Origin: Nageia nagi
Taxonomy: Eukaryota; Pinophyta
NCBI GenBank assembly: GCA_050084985.1
Contig: JBITNC010000001.1
Span: forward strand, 112,902,001-112,966,000
Direction: 5' to 3'
DNA length: 64,000 bases
Of this stretch, positions 47,440 through 61,098 are shown one piece after another; the stretch's first letter is position 1; each line of letters starts with the position of its first letter. A program made the position numbers and the translations under genes. The notes under the pieces were generated by a model that was given only the letters and a program-made list of their open reading frames with translations, did not search any database and had not been told where the DNA came from.

Positions 47440-48420
47440 TTTTTGTTAAAGATTTTATTTTAAGTAAAAAAGGGGAGGTTATACTTATTTTACTTAAAAA
47501 TAGTGAAGTTATGCAAAATTATGGGCAAATTATGGAATTTGTGTAAAGAAGTCTTTTTGGGGTTAGTAACAAAATCCATTGTACTCGTAGGTTTCAATTT
47601 TTTGTTAGATGATATATCATTTTTAAGTAATTTACTTTATGTTATGCACTTTCCTTTATTTTCCATAAAAATCACAAATATTAAAAATGCACTCCCTTAA
47701 AATGAACACATTTGTATGTATATTCCACAACATGACTTGTTTGGGGAGCCACGAGGTGAGGAAAAGATAAAATTAAGCCTTCAATATGATGATCCAAATG
47801 GTGAAAGGTTTTTACTTGTCAATTACCTCTAAGTCCTTTATTTATTTAGATATAACTCCATAAGGTGGATAAGTATGTATGTAGTGATACCACATGTTCG
47901 CATGTCCATTCAAGGATTATCCTAATAATCTAAGAGGATAACTTCAAACCTAATCAAGATAATAAATTGGTCAATCCAACATACATCATAACCTTATAAA
48001 ATATTTAGTACTCCTCCTTATGAGAGTATATTACTAACCAAGGCAAACTGGTTGAGGGTTGGTAGGACACAGGCTCCACCTTGTGGGCATGTAGGTGAAG
48101 GCTTAATTTTAGATAAGAAAAAGAACCTTAACTTTATACCTCTCTACAAATATGGTATTTGGTTATGAAAATATTTTATATGTATGGAATATATTATGTG
48201 ATTCTATTGTAAACCTTTGCACATGTAAATTTTGTTAAACAAGTTAAGCATGTCTTTTTTACTATCTTTGATCAAAATTTATCATGTATTAATTCAACAT
48301 ATATGATTGATTAATTTAAACATGTGTGAATGATTAATCTCAACATGTATAAATGATTAATTTGATTCACAAATATAACATACTTACATTATTTAACACT
48401 TTCACCTTCTTATGTAGCAA

Positions 48421-49260
48421 ATGGGAGACACCTTCTTAGCCAAGCATATTCTCAATGGTTCCAACTATGGTATTTGGGAACCTTGTATGAAACTTAAACT
48501 ATAGAAAAGGAAACTATGGCAAATAGTTAGTGAGAGCCTAGTTGCTCCCACATATGAGAAAGCACTTGAGGCTTACAACATAAAGAATGAGTTGAAAATC
48601 TCTATTATTTTTCATGCAGTGTTAGACAAAGTGCTGCTTATGATCTCTTAATCAACCTTTGCAAAGGAAGCTTGGGATAGGCTCAAAAAAATCTACCTAG
48701 GGTCCAAATTTTCAAGAAGGTTCACCATTCTCTAAAATTTGCTTCAATCTCATCAAGGGGAAGATGAAAAATATTTTCATCTATTTGAACAAGATCATTG
48801 ACCTTAAGACTCAACTTGTTGGTTGTGGTTATAATTGGATCAATGATGAGTTCATGGTCTTCATCATTCTTTAAAACTTTTCATAAAAGTTTAGTAACTT
48901 TGTGATAGTTATTGATACTAGACTTGATTATGAACAAGAAGTCTTCTCTCTTGAGAACCTTTCAAGCATCCTTCTAAAGCAAAAAGAAAATCTTAAAAAA
49001 AGGTATTGATCTCTTCTTCAAAGGAAAATAACATTTCTCTAGGAGCAACCAAAACTCCTTTCAAGAAGAAGTTCAAGCATCAAAATAAATCTTTTCTTAT
49101 GATCTCCAAGAAATTTGAAAAGAAGGGAAAAAACAACTACAAGCAAAGAGATGGAAAGGGCAAGGCAAACAAACCAAATCTTTAGAAAAAATTTGATGGT
49201 AATTATAACTTTTGTGGCAACTATATTCATAAATAATTTGATTGCTACAAAAGGAAAAGA
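48421..49260 (+). pseudogene. Gag remnant of copia element B
   Basis: ATG 48421 opens MGDTFLAKHILNGSNY-IWEP; then AKEAWDRLKKIYLGSKFSRRF (48658 on) and a zinc knuckle whose first Cys has become Tyr and which holds a stop (49205-49245). Frame changes near 48775 and 49010. Confidence 0.7.
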
Positions 49261-49299
49261 GAAAAAAATAACAAGGGAAATGGAAATATGAAGAACTTC

Positions 49300-52200
49300 A
49301 AAGGGAAGAAGAATATTAAAGTTAGTTTTATTTCCACTCTTTACTCCATGACTTGTACTTTCTTGACTGATTAGATTGTTAAATATGGGTGTACTAATCA
49401 CTTATACTTTAAAAAAGATAAGTTTAAAAATTTTCATAAGTATTAAAAGGATGCAATTATGATAGATTATAATTTAATCCTTGAAGTCCATGGGATTGGG
49501 AGTGTGTTGATTCATGAAAAAATTCTTAAAAATGTGCTCTATGTGCCTAAGTTCATAATGAACTTTCTTTCCGTAATTCAAGTTGCAAGGAAAGGATACT
49601 CATTTGAGTTCAACTCACACTTTTGGTGTATTAAAAATGGACTTGCCACTTTGGTGAAAGAATCAATGAAATATAATCTCTACATTATGGATCAAATTTC
49701 AACAAAGATGTACTTCTACAAATGTGTGCTCTAGAGGCAATATTTGGCACCAATGTTTAGGGTACCTTAACCATAAAAGTATTCAAGTCATAAAATATCA
49801 AGAACTTTTGGAAGGTTTACCTTCAATTTAATCCACAATTGGTCTATGTGAGAAGTGCATCCTAGGTCATATGAATATAAAAAGATTTAAAAAAGATAAG
49901 GTAACAAGGGCAACCCAACCTCTTTAGCTTATACATTCAGATTTGATGGGTCTATTTCAAATAAAATCATTATGGATAATTTTATATCTTGACCTTCATT
50001 GACATCTTTAGTAGGATGATATTTGGTTATTTACTTGAGCACAATGATCAAACCTTTCATAGGTTTAAAGATTTGAAGGTCTTAGTTGATAATTAGATTG
50101 ACCTTAAAATTAAGATGTTGAGATCAGATAATAGGGATGAGTATAACAAAAATGAGTTTAATGATTTTTTTACCAAGTATGGGATAAAGAGGTAGTTTAT
50201 CATTCCTTCCATTCCTTAGCAAAATGATATCAGTGAAAGAAAAAATAGGACATTATGGAGATGGCTAGATACATGTTGGGAAATCTTTCAAATTTCTTAT
50301 GGGGTGAAGCTATGAGCATTACAATTTACACCTTAAATAGGTGTCCTATAAAATATATTGAGAGTAAAACTCCTTTTTAGGCATAGAAATGAAATAAACC
50401 TAACATTTTTCACTTTAGGGTGTTTGGTTGTGAAGCCTTCTCCTACATTATTTCGAAGAAAAAGGAAAAGTTAGAAAATAGAGTTAAAAAATGCATATTT
50501 ATGGGCTATGATAGTCAACATAGATACTACAAGATCTACTCTCCATCCTACAGAGTAGTGTTCATATCAAAGGATGTAAATTTTAATGAACTTCCTAAAG
50601 AATCTACTTCCAATAAGGATGTTGATGATCTAGATGACTCTTTAGTTGCACCTCACTAGTTGGATATTAATGTAGATAAGTCACCCTAGGAGAAAAATTC
50701 TCTAACTTAGAGAGTAACAAGATGTATAACCTTGAAAAAATTATTATTTTCCAAAATTTATAAAAATAATAAACCCTCATCATTCAAGGAAGCTTAAAAA
50801 TACAAGTGTTAGATAGAAACCATGAAAATGGAGTATGAGGTGCTTATGAAAAATAAAACTTGGGACTTGCTTCCTTATCCCAATGAGAGAAATGTGATTG
50901 AAAATAAGTGGATTGATAAGGTAAAGTACAATTTAGTTAGGGATATTGAGAAATATAATTCAAGGTTAGTGGTCAAAGGTTTTGCTCAGAAATACAAAGT
51001 TGATTATGAGTAAACCTTTGCTCTCATGGTAAAGATACCCATTTTCAAGATAATCCTTGCTCTGTTAGCATCTTAGGGATGGAAAGTTTTTCAACTTGAC
51101 ATCAAGTGTGTGTTTATCAATGGTGACTTAGATGTGGAAATCTACATGAATCAAATAAAAGGGTTTATTATGGAAGGAAAAGAGTCATTTGTGTGCAAGC
51201 TAAAGAAGTCTTTTTATGGACTTAAGAAAGCATCTAAATCTTGGTACAAGAATATTTTAGGATACTTTGTAGATACTATATTATTCAAGTGCTTCTTTGA
51301 CTCTAATATATATATGCTCAATCAAGGAAAATACATGGTCTTGAGTCTCCTTTATGTGGATGATCTTTCGATCATTAGAAATAATGATGAAATCATCCAA
51401 GAGTGCATATCCAAACTTAAGGAAATATTTGAAATGAATGATCTTGGTCTCTTGCACTACCCTTGAATGCAAGTATACCAATATAAGGATTGTATTTATC
51501 TTATTCAATCTAAGTATATATCAAAAATCTTGCAAAAGTTTAGAATGAAGGAGTGCAAATATGATACAATCCCATTCTCTTCTAGAATCACTTTATCTCT
51601 TATCTCTAACTCTTAGTGGGGAGATACTATGTATTACAGGAAATTCTACTGTATTTGACTATCTTTAGGCCATATATTACCTTTGTAGTGACTTTTATGG
51701 CACAATTCATGCATAAATTGTATGTTTAGCACCTTCATGTTGTTAAGCAAATCTTGAGGTATGTCATAGGGATAAAGGATCTTACTCTTAAGTATTCTAA
51801 GTTATCCTCATTTGTTCTATCAAGGTTTTCAAATTTTGACTATAGGGGAGATAGAGATGGCAGGGAATCAACCTCTACATATGTGTTTAGCATTAGTTCA
51901 TATGCTATCTCTTGGGATTTCAAAAAGTAACCTATATGTTTCTCTTTCCACCATAGATAAATATCGAGCCATGTCTATTATAACCTAGGAAGTTATTTAT
52001 CTTAGACATATTCTAAAAGAAATTATGTATGAGCAAGCTCGCTCATCTCAGATTTTTGTAGATAATCAATTAGCTATTTCTTTAGCTAAGAATCCTATCT
52101 TCCATTAAAGAACAAAATATGTTAAAATCCAAGCCCACTTCATCAAGGAGAAGGTTTTGGATGGCATCATACACTTGGAGTATTTTCCATATAATTTGAA

Positions 52201-52300
52201 CTTTTTTTATTTGTTCACCAAGCCCCTTCCTAAAGCTTAGTTCAGTAAGCTTAAGGAGTCTATTGGCTTGGTGAATTTTCCCTCAAGGAGAAGTGAATTT
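49300..52300 (+). pseudogene. Pol remnant of copia element B
   Basis: Protease region with the family DSG site changed (49375-49400, KYGCTNH); GAG-preintegrase (HGIGSVLIHEKILKNVLYVP, 49488 on); integrase with H-SDLMG first Asp (49940), RSDN second Asp (50124) and the ERKNR Glu (50240) all still readable; FGCEAFSYI (50424); RT with YVDD kept at 51352-51363; RNase H with an R-STSTYVFSISS-AISWDF stretch (51880) and the DLFTKPLP end (52215). Multiple stops, mostly TAG/TAA for Gln, and small frameshifts. Confidence 0.8.
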
Positions 52301-53105
52301 TGAATTCTTGTATTCTTATGTTTAATTCATATTTATGATGACAACTTCATCGCTAGGATGATTTTTGGTTGTATAGTGTTGATTTGTGTGTACTTTTGGC
52401 TAGTTCTCCTTGTGTGATTAAATATTTGTACACTTGAGCATATAATAGACTATCATTAGAACTATTCAATTATCCATATAGGAGGAACTTGTATGTGTGT
52501 ATGATGGATCTTACATTGGTTAGTTATCCATATGTGAGGAACTCGTATGTATCTTTTGGCACTGTTAAGTTATCCATGTGTAAGGAACTCATATGTACAT
52601 TTTTTCATTCTCTATTTATAATGATAATCAACACATATTTTTATATACAACATATGACTACAAGTATTGTCCTGGCATCTTCATGATGACTTATAGTGCA
52701 CCATTAATCAATCTATGGATGGCATTACTTCATTCATTTATCCTTGTTGATAGGAATGTATATATAATGTATCTAACTAATCTCATTTTTTGAGTTGCAT
52801 GTAGCTTGTAGGTCTCTTCTTGAGATTATAGGTTACTTACTTCAGGTATGAAGGTTCATGGAGGCTCCTCATGTCAACTTCCAATTGGATGACTACCATA
52901 TGTATATTGAGACTCATTCTGGTTAATGATTATATTAGAAACCATTTTTTAGAATGGTAAAGTAGTGAGTCTCAAACTAAGATCTTTACTTTACAAAGAT
53001 GTGAAAGTTCTCATCTTTGCTTGTATTTGCATGGAGGGGAAATCTCTTTTACTCTCTCTTTATTGTATGTTCTTCACTCTATCCCAATAGTGCATTAAGA
53101 GGGAG
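52301..53105 (+). other. Long 3' noncoding region and PPT of element B
   Basis: Three tandem variants of TTATCCATATGTGAGGAACTCGTATGT at 52468-52598; PPT ATTAAGAGGGAG at 53094-53105 directly before the LTR. Same arrangement in C. Confidence 0.7.
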
Positions 53106-53622
53106 TGTTGGAATGTATAATGAATTATTGTAAGGTTTTGTAAGATTCTTCTTCTTGTAAATTCACCAATACTTAAAGGTATCCCTATATACCTTAATTA
53201 TTTAAGTGAATATGATAATGTAACTTATCCTACACTCCTTCTCATGAGCATGCACCTTGGGTAAAAGTGTGAATCATGTCATGTCTTTATACAATGGTTA
53301 AAATGATGATACAAAGGAGGATTTTGTAATACAAATATAATACCCTCTCCTTGAGATCACACACCAAAAATTCAAAGAAAATATATGCTCTAGGATTAGT
53401 GTTAGAAGTAGAAGAAAGAGGTCTTGTAAGAGAGTTATATTTGTGAATGAGAAAGATCTAGTTAGTGGATGTACTCCCATAGTTGGAGGAACCACATATA
53501 TCTTATATCAATTTATAATATTGTTTATGATTTGAGTATTAATTTTTGAGTGAGGTTTCAAGTGATCTTGGTAGATTAAGATTTTAGTCTTTTAGGATTA
53601 AATCATTCACTATTGATGAAGA
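53106..53622 (+). repeat. 3' LTR of copia element B
   Basis: Starts TGTTGGAATGTATAATG after the PPT. Aligned with 61099-61614 and the two A LTRs. Right edge approximate, because the flank beyond is shared with C. Confidence 0.8.
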
Positions 53623-53738
53623 TGATAGCTAGAGATTGTATTACTAAACTATGTAAATATGTTTTGATGTTGTATTATGATACATTGAATATATCTAACC
53701 ATAAATATACTATCATTTTGAATTTAAATTACTTACTT
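53623..53738 (+). repeat. Flank shared by B and C/D
   Basis: About 115 bp (from GATAGCTAGAGATTGTATTAC) nearly identical to 61615-61730. In the second place it leads straight into the D gag; here the match stops at ACTTG and unrelated DNA follows. Confidence 0.75.
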
Positions 53739-53856
53739 GAAGTTTATATGATTTTATGTACCTTTATGACTTACCTACTACTTTTTGATGATAAGATTTC
53801 TTTAAATTTATTTGATTAATACACTTAATGTATTTAAAATTAATACATTTAAATTC

Positions 53857-54176
53857 AAACCCTAAAACCCTAAACCATAAAACCTAAAATCCTAAACCCT
53901 AAAACCATAAACCCTAAATCCTTAAACCCTAAAATCATAAATCCTTAAACCCCTAAACCATAAACCCCAAATTGAAAATCCAACTCCCTAAACCCCTAAA
54001 ACCGTAAACCCTTAAACTCTTAACCCTTAAAACCTTAAACCCTAAAACCTAAACCCTTAAAATCAAAAATCCTAAAACCATAAACCTTAAACCATAAAAT
54101 AATAAACCCAAAATCCTAATCCCTAAACCCCCAAACCCTTAAAACCTTAATTAAATCATAAACCTTAAACCTTATA
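53857..54176. repeat. Degenerate interstitial telomere-like tract (CCCTAAA)n
   Basis: About 320 bp of variants of AAACCCTAAA, CCATAAA, CCTTAAA and CCCCTAAA on the plus strand. The perfect heptamer AAACCCT occurs several times among decayed units. All units run in one direction. Confidence 0.85.
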
Positions 54177-54214
54177 TTGTAATTTTTTGAAAACACCCAT
54201 AAATGTTTACACCA

Positions 54215-54415
54215 ACATCAAAACAAACTAAACTATTTTAATAATGGGATATAACATCATACTTGGCATCATTTCTAATGTCATATTTTAATTAAATAGC
54301 ATCAACAAGGACATCAAACTTAATATCAAAAAATCAAATATTCTATCAAACATGACATCAATATCAACATCATTTATACCATCATGTGGCATCAAACTTG
54401 ATGTCATTAAATGTA
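54215..54415. repeat. CATCAA-rich simple-sequence tract
   Basis: Many ACATCAAA/ATATCAA/TGTCAT units in loose tandem, directly beside the telomere-like tract. No clean period. Confidence 0.5.
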
Positions 54416-54559
54416 AGAAAATATTATTATCATGTAATTGATGCTATTTGCATTTAGAATGTTGTTTAGATATCCCTGACATGTGTCCTAATGCTAAACA
54501 AGTTTTGTGTTGTAGTCCATATAAGATGAAGTCTATGTTTGTAGTTATTTCTTTCATAT

Positions 54560-54849
54560 CCTTCTAGGTATCTTCATTGACCTTGGAGAGTAAAGCTTTT
54601 TCTCTTCAATCCTTCAAGCTAGAAGATGAAATTTTTTCATTGCTTCTCATTAGTGGTGGTTTCCTAGGGAAATCAAGTTAAAAAGGGGGTATGGAAGAGG
54701 CATAAATACAAACACCATTCATACTACAATACTCTAGTTAGTTAGGTAAATGCATTTTAAATTCAGTTATATAATTCTCTTTATTTCTCTATTCTTCTTT
54801 ATATATGCAATTCAAATTCTTATCATTACATACCCAAAAAAGAGCAAAT
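54560..54849 (+). other. Gypsy J2 3' noncoding region and PPT
   Basis: Matches 6890-7059 of J (CCTAGGGAAATCAAGTTAAAAA, the Phe-rich TTTCTCTATTCTTCTT stretch) and ends ACCCAAAAAAGAGCAAA, the decayed PPT, before the LTR. Confidence 0.6.
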
Positions 54850-55250
54850 TGTAGACACCTAAAAAAGATTTTCTATATATTATAAAATCATATTTAGTAT
54901 CTTTAAGAAATATATTATTTTTATTGCTAAAGTATCAAGCTTAATGTGCTAATAAAGTATTAATTATATGTTAATAAATGATGTTTATCATTAATCATGA
55001 TTATCTTATTATTATAGGATTGTTGGTTGTCATTCTTTTCTATATCTTGATAGCTATAAAAGGAGGATCATGGCATGGTGTTCCCTATCGAATCTCATCT
55101 AATAGTGGATTGAAAAATATCACAAAACTCTAATGTTGTCTCTTGATACCACCTAGATATGATATAGATATGTTATGCTCCTGAGAAATCTATTGCTTTC
55201 TATTATTTGTCCATTTTCTAATTCATGAAATACATAAATACAGATGATTC
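54850..55250 (+). repeat. Gypsy J2 LTR
   Basis: Starts TGTAGACACCTAAAAAAGA, like the J LTR at 7060, and shares the CTATAAAAGGAGGATCA block (55052-55068) and CCCTATC. Right edge approximate. Confidence 0.55.
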
Positions 55251-55714
55251 TAAATAATGTAATAACATCAATGATTTTGTTCTAAGATATTTAAAGTAAT
55301 GATAAATTTGAATGATGATGAACATATACAACTTCATAAAACCACAATATTTACCTAAAATGTTACACATTCAAATATGATAACTTCTTAAAACCAATAA
55401 TATTTAAACTTATTTTACGAGTATATATATCATATATTTGAAAGCATAACATAATTTTTACATTCCACAACTTAAAATTATGACAACCTTATCATATCCT
55501 TAAAAAATATGTATATAAATATAATAATAATATTAGAGTAGTATTGAAATTTAAGTTAAAACTTATTTACACAAACCTTTTTGATGATACATCTTACTTT
55601 ATCGAAGGGTAGTATCCCCTATCCACCATTATTTTTTTATGCTTAGTATGCGTCTCTTATTATGATCACCATGACACATGAGCATCCGTCGTTGTAGATG
55701 TTTGTTTTCTTTGG
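55251..55714. other. AT-rich sequence, unassigned
   Basis: Nothing recognised between the J2 LTR and the truncated start of element C. Confidence 0.35.
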
Positions 55715-56443
55715 ATGTGTATTCAATTTTTTGTTAGATTATGTATTATTTTTAAAGCACTTTACTTTATGTTATGCACTTTGCTTTATTTTCTACAAAA
55801 ATCACAAACATTAAAAGTGCACCCCCTTCAAATGAATACATTCATACGTATATTTTGCAACATGACTTGTTTAGGGATCCACGAGGTGAGGAAAAAAAAA
55901 GTTGAACCTTCAGTATAATGATCTAAATGGTGAAAATTTTATAATTCTTAATTACCTCTAAGTCTTCTATTGATTTGGACATAACTCTATATAGGTGGAC
56001 AAGCATGTGTGTAGTTATACCACATGTTCACATGTCCATTCACAAACTATCCTAATAACTTAGGAGGATAACTTGAAACTTAATCAAGATAATAATTTGA
56101 TTGATCTAACATACATCAAAATATTATAAAATAGTTAATTCTCCTCCTTGCAAAAGTATATTACTAACCAAGGCAAATTGGTTGAGGATTGGTAGGATAT
56201 GGGCTCCACCTTATGGGCATGTAGGTGAAAGTTTAATTTTAGATAAGAAAATAAACCTCAAATTTATACCTCTCTACCTCCATGGTATTTGGTTATGATA
56301 AAATTTTGGATGTATGGAATATATTATGGTTAATTAATTTAAATGTGTGTGAATAATTAAACTCAACATATATAGATGATTAATTTTATTTAAAAATATA
56401 ACATACTTACATTGCTTAACACTTTCACCTTCTTGTGTAGAAA

Positions 56444-57290
56444 ATGGAAGACATATTATTAGCCAAACATATTCTTGATAATCCCAACTATGGTATTTGA
56501 GAAACTTATATGAAACTTGAACTATAGACTAGCAAAATATGACAAATATTTAGTGAGAACCTAGTTGCTCCTACATATGAGAAGGCATTTGAGGCTTACA
56601 AGATAAAAAATGAGTTGTAAACCTCTATGATTTTTTGTGTAGTGTTATAAAAAGTATTACTTATGATCTTTTCATAAACCTCTATAAAAGAAGTTTGAAA
56701 TAAGCTCAATAAAATATACCTAGGGTACAAATTTTCAAGAAGATTCATCATTATCCAAAAGTTGCTTCAATGTCATCAAGGGGAAGATGAAAATATTGCC
56801 ATCTATGTGAATAAGATCATTGATCTTAGGACTCAACTTTTTGATTGTGGTTAAAATTGGATCAATGATGAGTTCATGGTCTTCATAATTATTCAAATCC
56901 TTTCTTCAAAGTTTAGTAACTTTGTGATAGTTATTGATACTAGACTTCATAATGAACTAGAAGTCTTCTCTCTTGAGAACCTTTCAAGGATCCTTTTAAA
57001 GCATAAGGTAAATATTAACAAAAATGTGTTGATATATTCTACAAAGAATAATAACATTGATATAGGATCAACCAAAACTTCTTTCAAGAAGAATTTCAAG
57101 CATCAAAAGAAATATTTTCCTATTACCTCCAAGAAATATGAAAAGAAGGGAAACAACAACTACAAGTAGAGAGATGGAAAGGGTAAGGTAAACAAACCAA
57201 ATATTAAAGTAAATTTTGATGGTAATTATAAATTTTATGATGATTATGTTAAAAATTAATTTGATTTCTACAAAATAAAAAGAGAAAAAA
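56444..57290 (+). pseudogene. Gag remnant of copia element C
   Basis: Opens MEDILLAKHILDNPNY-I, then frame-broken gag: LSSKFSNFVIVIDTRLHNE (56905 on), the Lys-rich region (57080-57170) and a zinc-knuckle region with Cys lost (57230-57265). Stops are frequent. Confidence 0.7.
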
Positions 57291-57310
57291 AGAACAAGGG
57301 AAATGGAAAT

Positions 57311-60290
57311 ATGAAGAACATTAAAGGGAAGAAGAATATTAAAGCTAATTTTATTTCATCTATTTACTACATGAGTCGCACTTTCTTGACTGATTGGATT
57401 ATTGAATATTGGTGCACTAATCACTTACGCTTTAAAAAATATAAGTTTAAAATTTTTTATAAGTATAAAAAGGATGCAATTGTGATAGATTATAATTCAA
57501 TCCTTGAAGTCCATGGGATTGGGAGTGTGTTGATTCATGAAATTTTTTTTGAAAATGTGCTCTATGTGCCTAAGCTCATAATGAATCTTCTTTTCATAAT
57601 TCAAGTTGTATGAAAAGAATAATCATTTGATTTCAAATCACACTCTTAATGTATTAAAAATGGACTTACAACTTTGGTGTAAGGATCAATGAAAGATAAT
57701 CTCTACATTATGGATCAAGTTCCAACAAAGATGTATCTTCTACGAACATTTTCTCTATGGGAAATCTTTTCCATTAATGTTTAAGGTACCTTAACCATAA
57801 AAGTATTCAAGTTATGAAATATCAAGAACTTATGTAAGGTTTACCTTTTATTTAATCCATAATTGGTCTATGTGAGAATTGCATCCTAGGTAAGATGAAT
57901 AGAAAAAGATTTAAAAAAGATAAGGCAACAAGAGAAACCCAAACTCTTCAACTTGTGCATTTAGATTTGATGGGTCTATTTCAAACCAAGTCTCTTGGGA
58001 GATCATTTTATATCTTAACCTTCATTAATGACTTTAGTAGGATAATATTTGGTTATTTACTTAAGCACAAGGATCAAACCTTTGATAGGTTTAAAGATTT
58101 CAAGGTCTTAGTTGAAAACTAGATTGACCTTAAAATCAAAATGTTGAGATTAGATAATGGGGATGAGTTTAACAATAATGAGTTTAGTGACTATTGTGCC
58201 AAGTATAGAATCAAGAGGTAGTTTATGATTCCTCACACTCCTCAACAAAACAATGTTACCAAAAGGAAAATAGGATAATTATGGAGATGGCTAGATACAT
58301 GTTGGGAAATATTCTAAGTTTCTTGTGGGGTGAAGCTATGAGCACTATAATTTACACCTTAAATAGGTGTCCCATAAAATATATTGAGGGTTAAACTCCC
58401 TTTGAGGTATAGAAAGAAAATAAACCTAACATTTTTCACTTTAGGGTGTTTGGTTGTAAAGCCTTCTCTTACATTATTTCTAAGAAAAGGAAAAATTTAG
58501 ATAATAAAGCTAAAAAATGCATATTTATGGGCTAATAGTCAACATAGAGACTATAGGATCTACTCTCCATCCTACAAAGTAATGTTCATATCAAAGGATG
58601 TAAAGTTCAATGAACTTCCTAAAGAATCTACTTCTAATAAGGATGTTGATGATCTAGATGACTCTTCAGTTGCACCTAACTAGTTGAATATCAATGTAGA
58701 TATGTCACCCTAGGAGAAGAAGTCTCCAACTCAGAGGGTAACAAGAAGTATGACCTTGAAAAATTCCTTATTTTCCAAGATTGATAACAAGAATGAGCTC
58801 TCATATTTCAAGGAAGATTCAAAATACAAGTGCTGGATATAAGCCATGAAAATGGAGTATGAAGTGCTTATGAAAAATAAAACTTGGGATTTGGTTCCTT
58901 ATCTCAATGAGATAGATGTAATTCGAAATAAGTGGATTTACAAGGTTTAGTACAATTCGATTATGGATATTGAGAAATATAAGGCAAGGTTAGTGGCCAA
59001 AGGTTTTGCTCAGACATACAGAGTTGATTATGAGTAAACCTTTGATTTTGTGGTAAAGATGCCCATTTTTAGGATAATCCTTGCTCTTTTAGCATCTTAG
59101 GGATGGAAATTTTTTCAAATTGACATCAAGAGTGTGTTTATCAATGTTGAATTCGATATAAAAATCTACATGAATCAAATAGAAGGGTTTGTTGTGGAAG
59201 GAAAAGATTCATTTATGTGCAACCTAAAGAAGTCTTTGTATGGACTTAAGAGCACCTAAATCTTAGTACAAGAAGATTTTAGGATACTTTGCAAATATTA
59301 TATTCTCTAAGTGCTTCTCCAACTTTGATCTATATGTGCTCAATCAAGGAAAAGATATGGTATCGAGTTTTCTTTACATGGATGATCTTTTGATCATTGG
59401 GAATAATAATGAAATCATCTAAGAGTGCATATCCAACTGACTGATATTGGCCTCTTGCACTACTACTTTAAAAATAAGTATACTAATACAAGGATTGTTT
59501 TTATCTTAGTCAATCCAAGTATATATCATACATCTTGCAATAGTTTAGAATGGAGTGCAAATATGTTATGATCCTAGTCTCTCCTAGAATCACTTTATCT
59601 CTTAGCTCCAACTCTTAGTTGGTATATGCTATGGTTTACAAAAAATAATTGGTAGTCTACTATATTTGACTATCTCTAGGCTATATATTATCTTTATAGT
59701 GACTTTGACGGCACAATTCATGTAGAAATTGTATGTTGAGCACCTCAATGTTGTTAAACAAATCTTGAGGTATGTTGTAGAGACAAATGATCTTACTCTT
59801 AAGTATTCCAAGTTACCTTCATTTTTTCTGTCAAGGTTCTTAGATTCTAACTATGGAGGAGATAGAGATGATAGAAAATCAACCTTTACATATATGTTTA
59901 GCATTGGTTCATGTGCTATCTCTTGGGATTTCAAGAAGCAACCTACTACTTCTTTTTCCACAATATATAAATACTGAGCCATGTTTGTTGTGGCCCAAGA
60001 AGTTATTTTGATTAGGCATCTTCTAAAAGAAATTATGTATAGTCAATTTTTTTTGGTTAATAAATCAACTATTTTTTTAGCTAAGAATCCTATCTTCCAT
60101 CAAAAAATAAAATATGTTAAAATCTAAGCCCACTTCATCAAGGAGAGGGTATTGGATGATATCATACACTTGAAGTATTTTCCATTTGACTTGAAATTTA
60201 TTGATTTGTTCACCAAACCCCTTCTTGAATCTTAGTTCAATAAGCTTAGGGCATCTATTGGGTTGGTGAAGTTTCCCTCAAAGGAAAGTT
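57311..60290 (+). pseudogene. Pol remnant of copia element C
   Basis: Protease site decayed (TDWIIEYWCTNH, 57388 on; the family has VDSGCTNH). Integrase: first Asp kept (H-LDLMG, 57960), second kept (RLDNGDEF, 58150), the Glu replaced by Lys (NNVTKRK, 58250-58270). FGCKAFSYI (58448 on). RT with YMDD (59375). RNase H with a SRFLDSNYGGDRDDRKSTFTY stretch (59835 on) to the FTKPLLE end (60205). A deletion near 59435 shortens the sequence after RT. Confidence 0.8.
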
Positions 60291-61098
60291 AAGTTTGAAT
60301 TCTTTTATTCTTATGTTTAATACATGTTTATGATGGCAACTTCATTTCTAAGAGGATTTTAGCTATATAGTGTTAATCTATGTGTACTTTTGGCTAGTTG
60401 TCCTTGTGTGATGAAATATTTGTACACTTGAGAATATAATAAAATATCATTAGAACTTTTCAATTATGCATATGGTATGAACTCGTATGTGTGTATGACA
60501 GATCTTGGATTGTTTAGTTATCCATATGTGAGGAATGCATATGTATCTTTTGGCACTATTTAGTTATCCATGTGTAAGGAATTCATACATACATTTTTTC
60601 ATGCTCTATTTATAATGATAATCAACACATATTTTTATATACAACATGTGACTATGAGTATTGGATTGACATCTTTATGATAACTTATAGTGCACCATTG
60701 ATCAATTTATGGATGGAATTTCTTCATTCATTTATCCTTGTTGATATGAATGTATACATGATGCATCTAATTAATCTCATTTTTTTAGTTGCATATCATT
60801 TTTAGGTTTTTTCTTGAGATTGTAAGTTACTTCAGATATGAAGGCTCATGGAGGCTCCTCATGTCAACTTTCAATTAGATGACTACATTATGTATATTAA
60901 AACTCATTCTGGTTAATTATTGTATTGGAAATCATTTGTTAGAATGGTAAAGTAGCGAGTCTCAAACTAAGATCTTGATTACTTTACAAAGATGTAAAAG
61001 TTCTCATCTTTGATTATATCTGTATGGAGGAGAACTCTCTTTTACTCTCTCTTTCTTACCTCTTCTTCACTCTATCCCAATATTGCATTAAGAGGGAG
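60291..61098 (+). other. Long 3' noncoding region and PPT of element C
   Basis: Aligns with 52301-53105 of B along its full length; ends CATTAAGAGGGAG before the LTR. Confidence 0.7.

Larger units (their letters stand above)
47440..53622 (+). mobile_element. Copia element B, 5'-truncated, same family as A
   Basis: Leader from about 47440 (aligned with A from about 2540), gag, pol, long 3' region, PPT and 3' LTR (53106-53622). No 5' LTR found. About 6.2 kb. The sequence is closest to element C, including shared variants in protease and integrase, and both share flanking sequence beyond the 3' LTR. Confidence 0.8.

Noticed and set aside
47000-47440. 5' LTR of copia element B
   Set aside because: No sequence resembling the TGTTGGAATG LTR lies upstream of its leader; B is taken as 5'-truncated.
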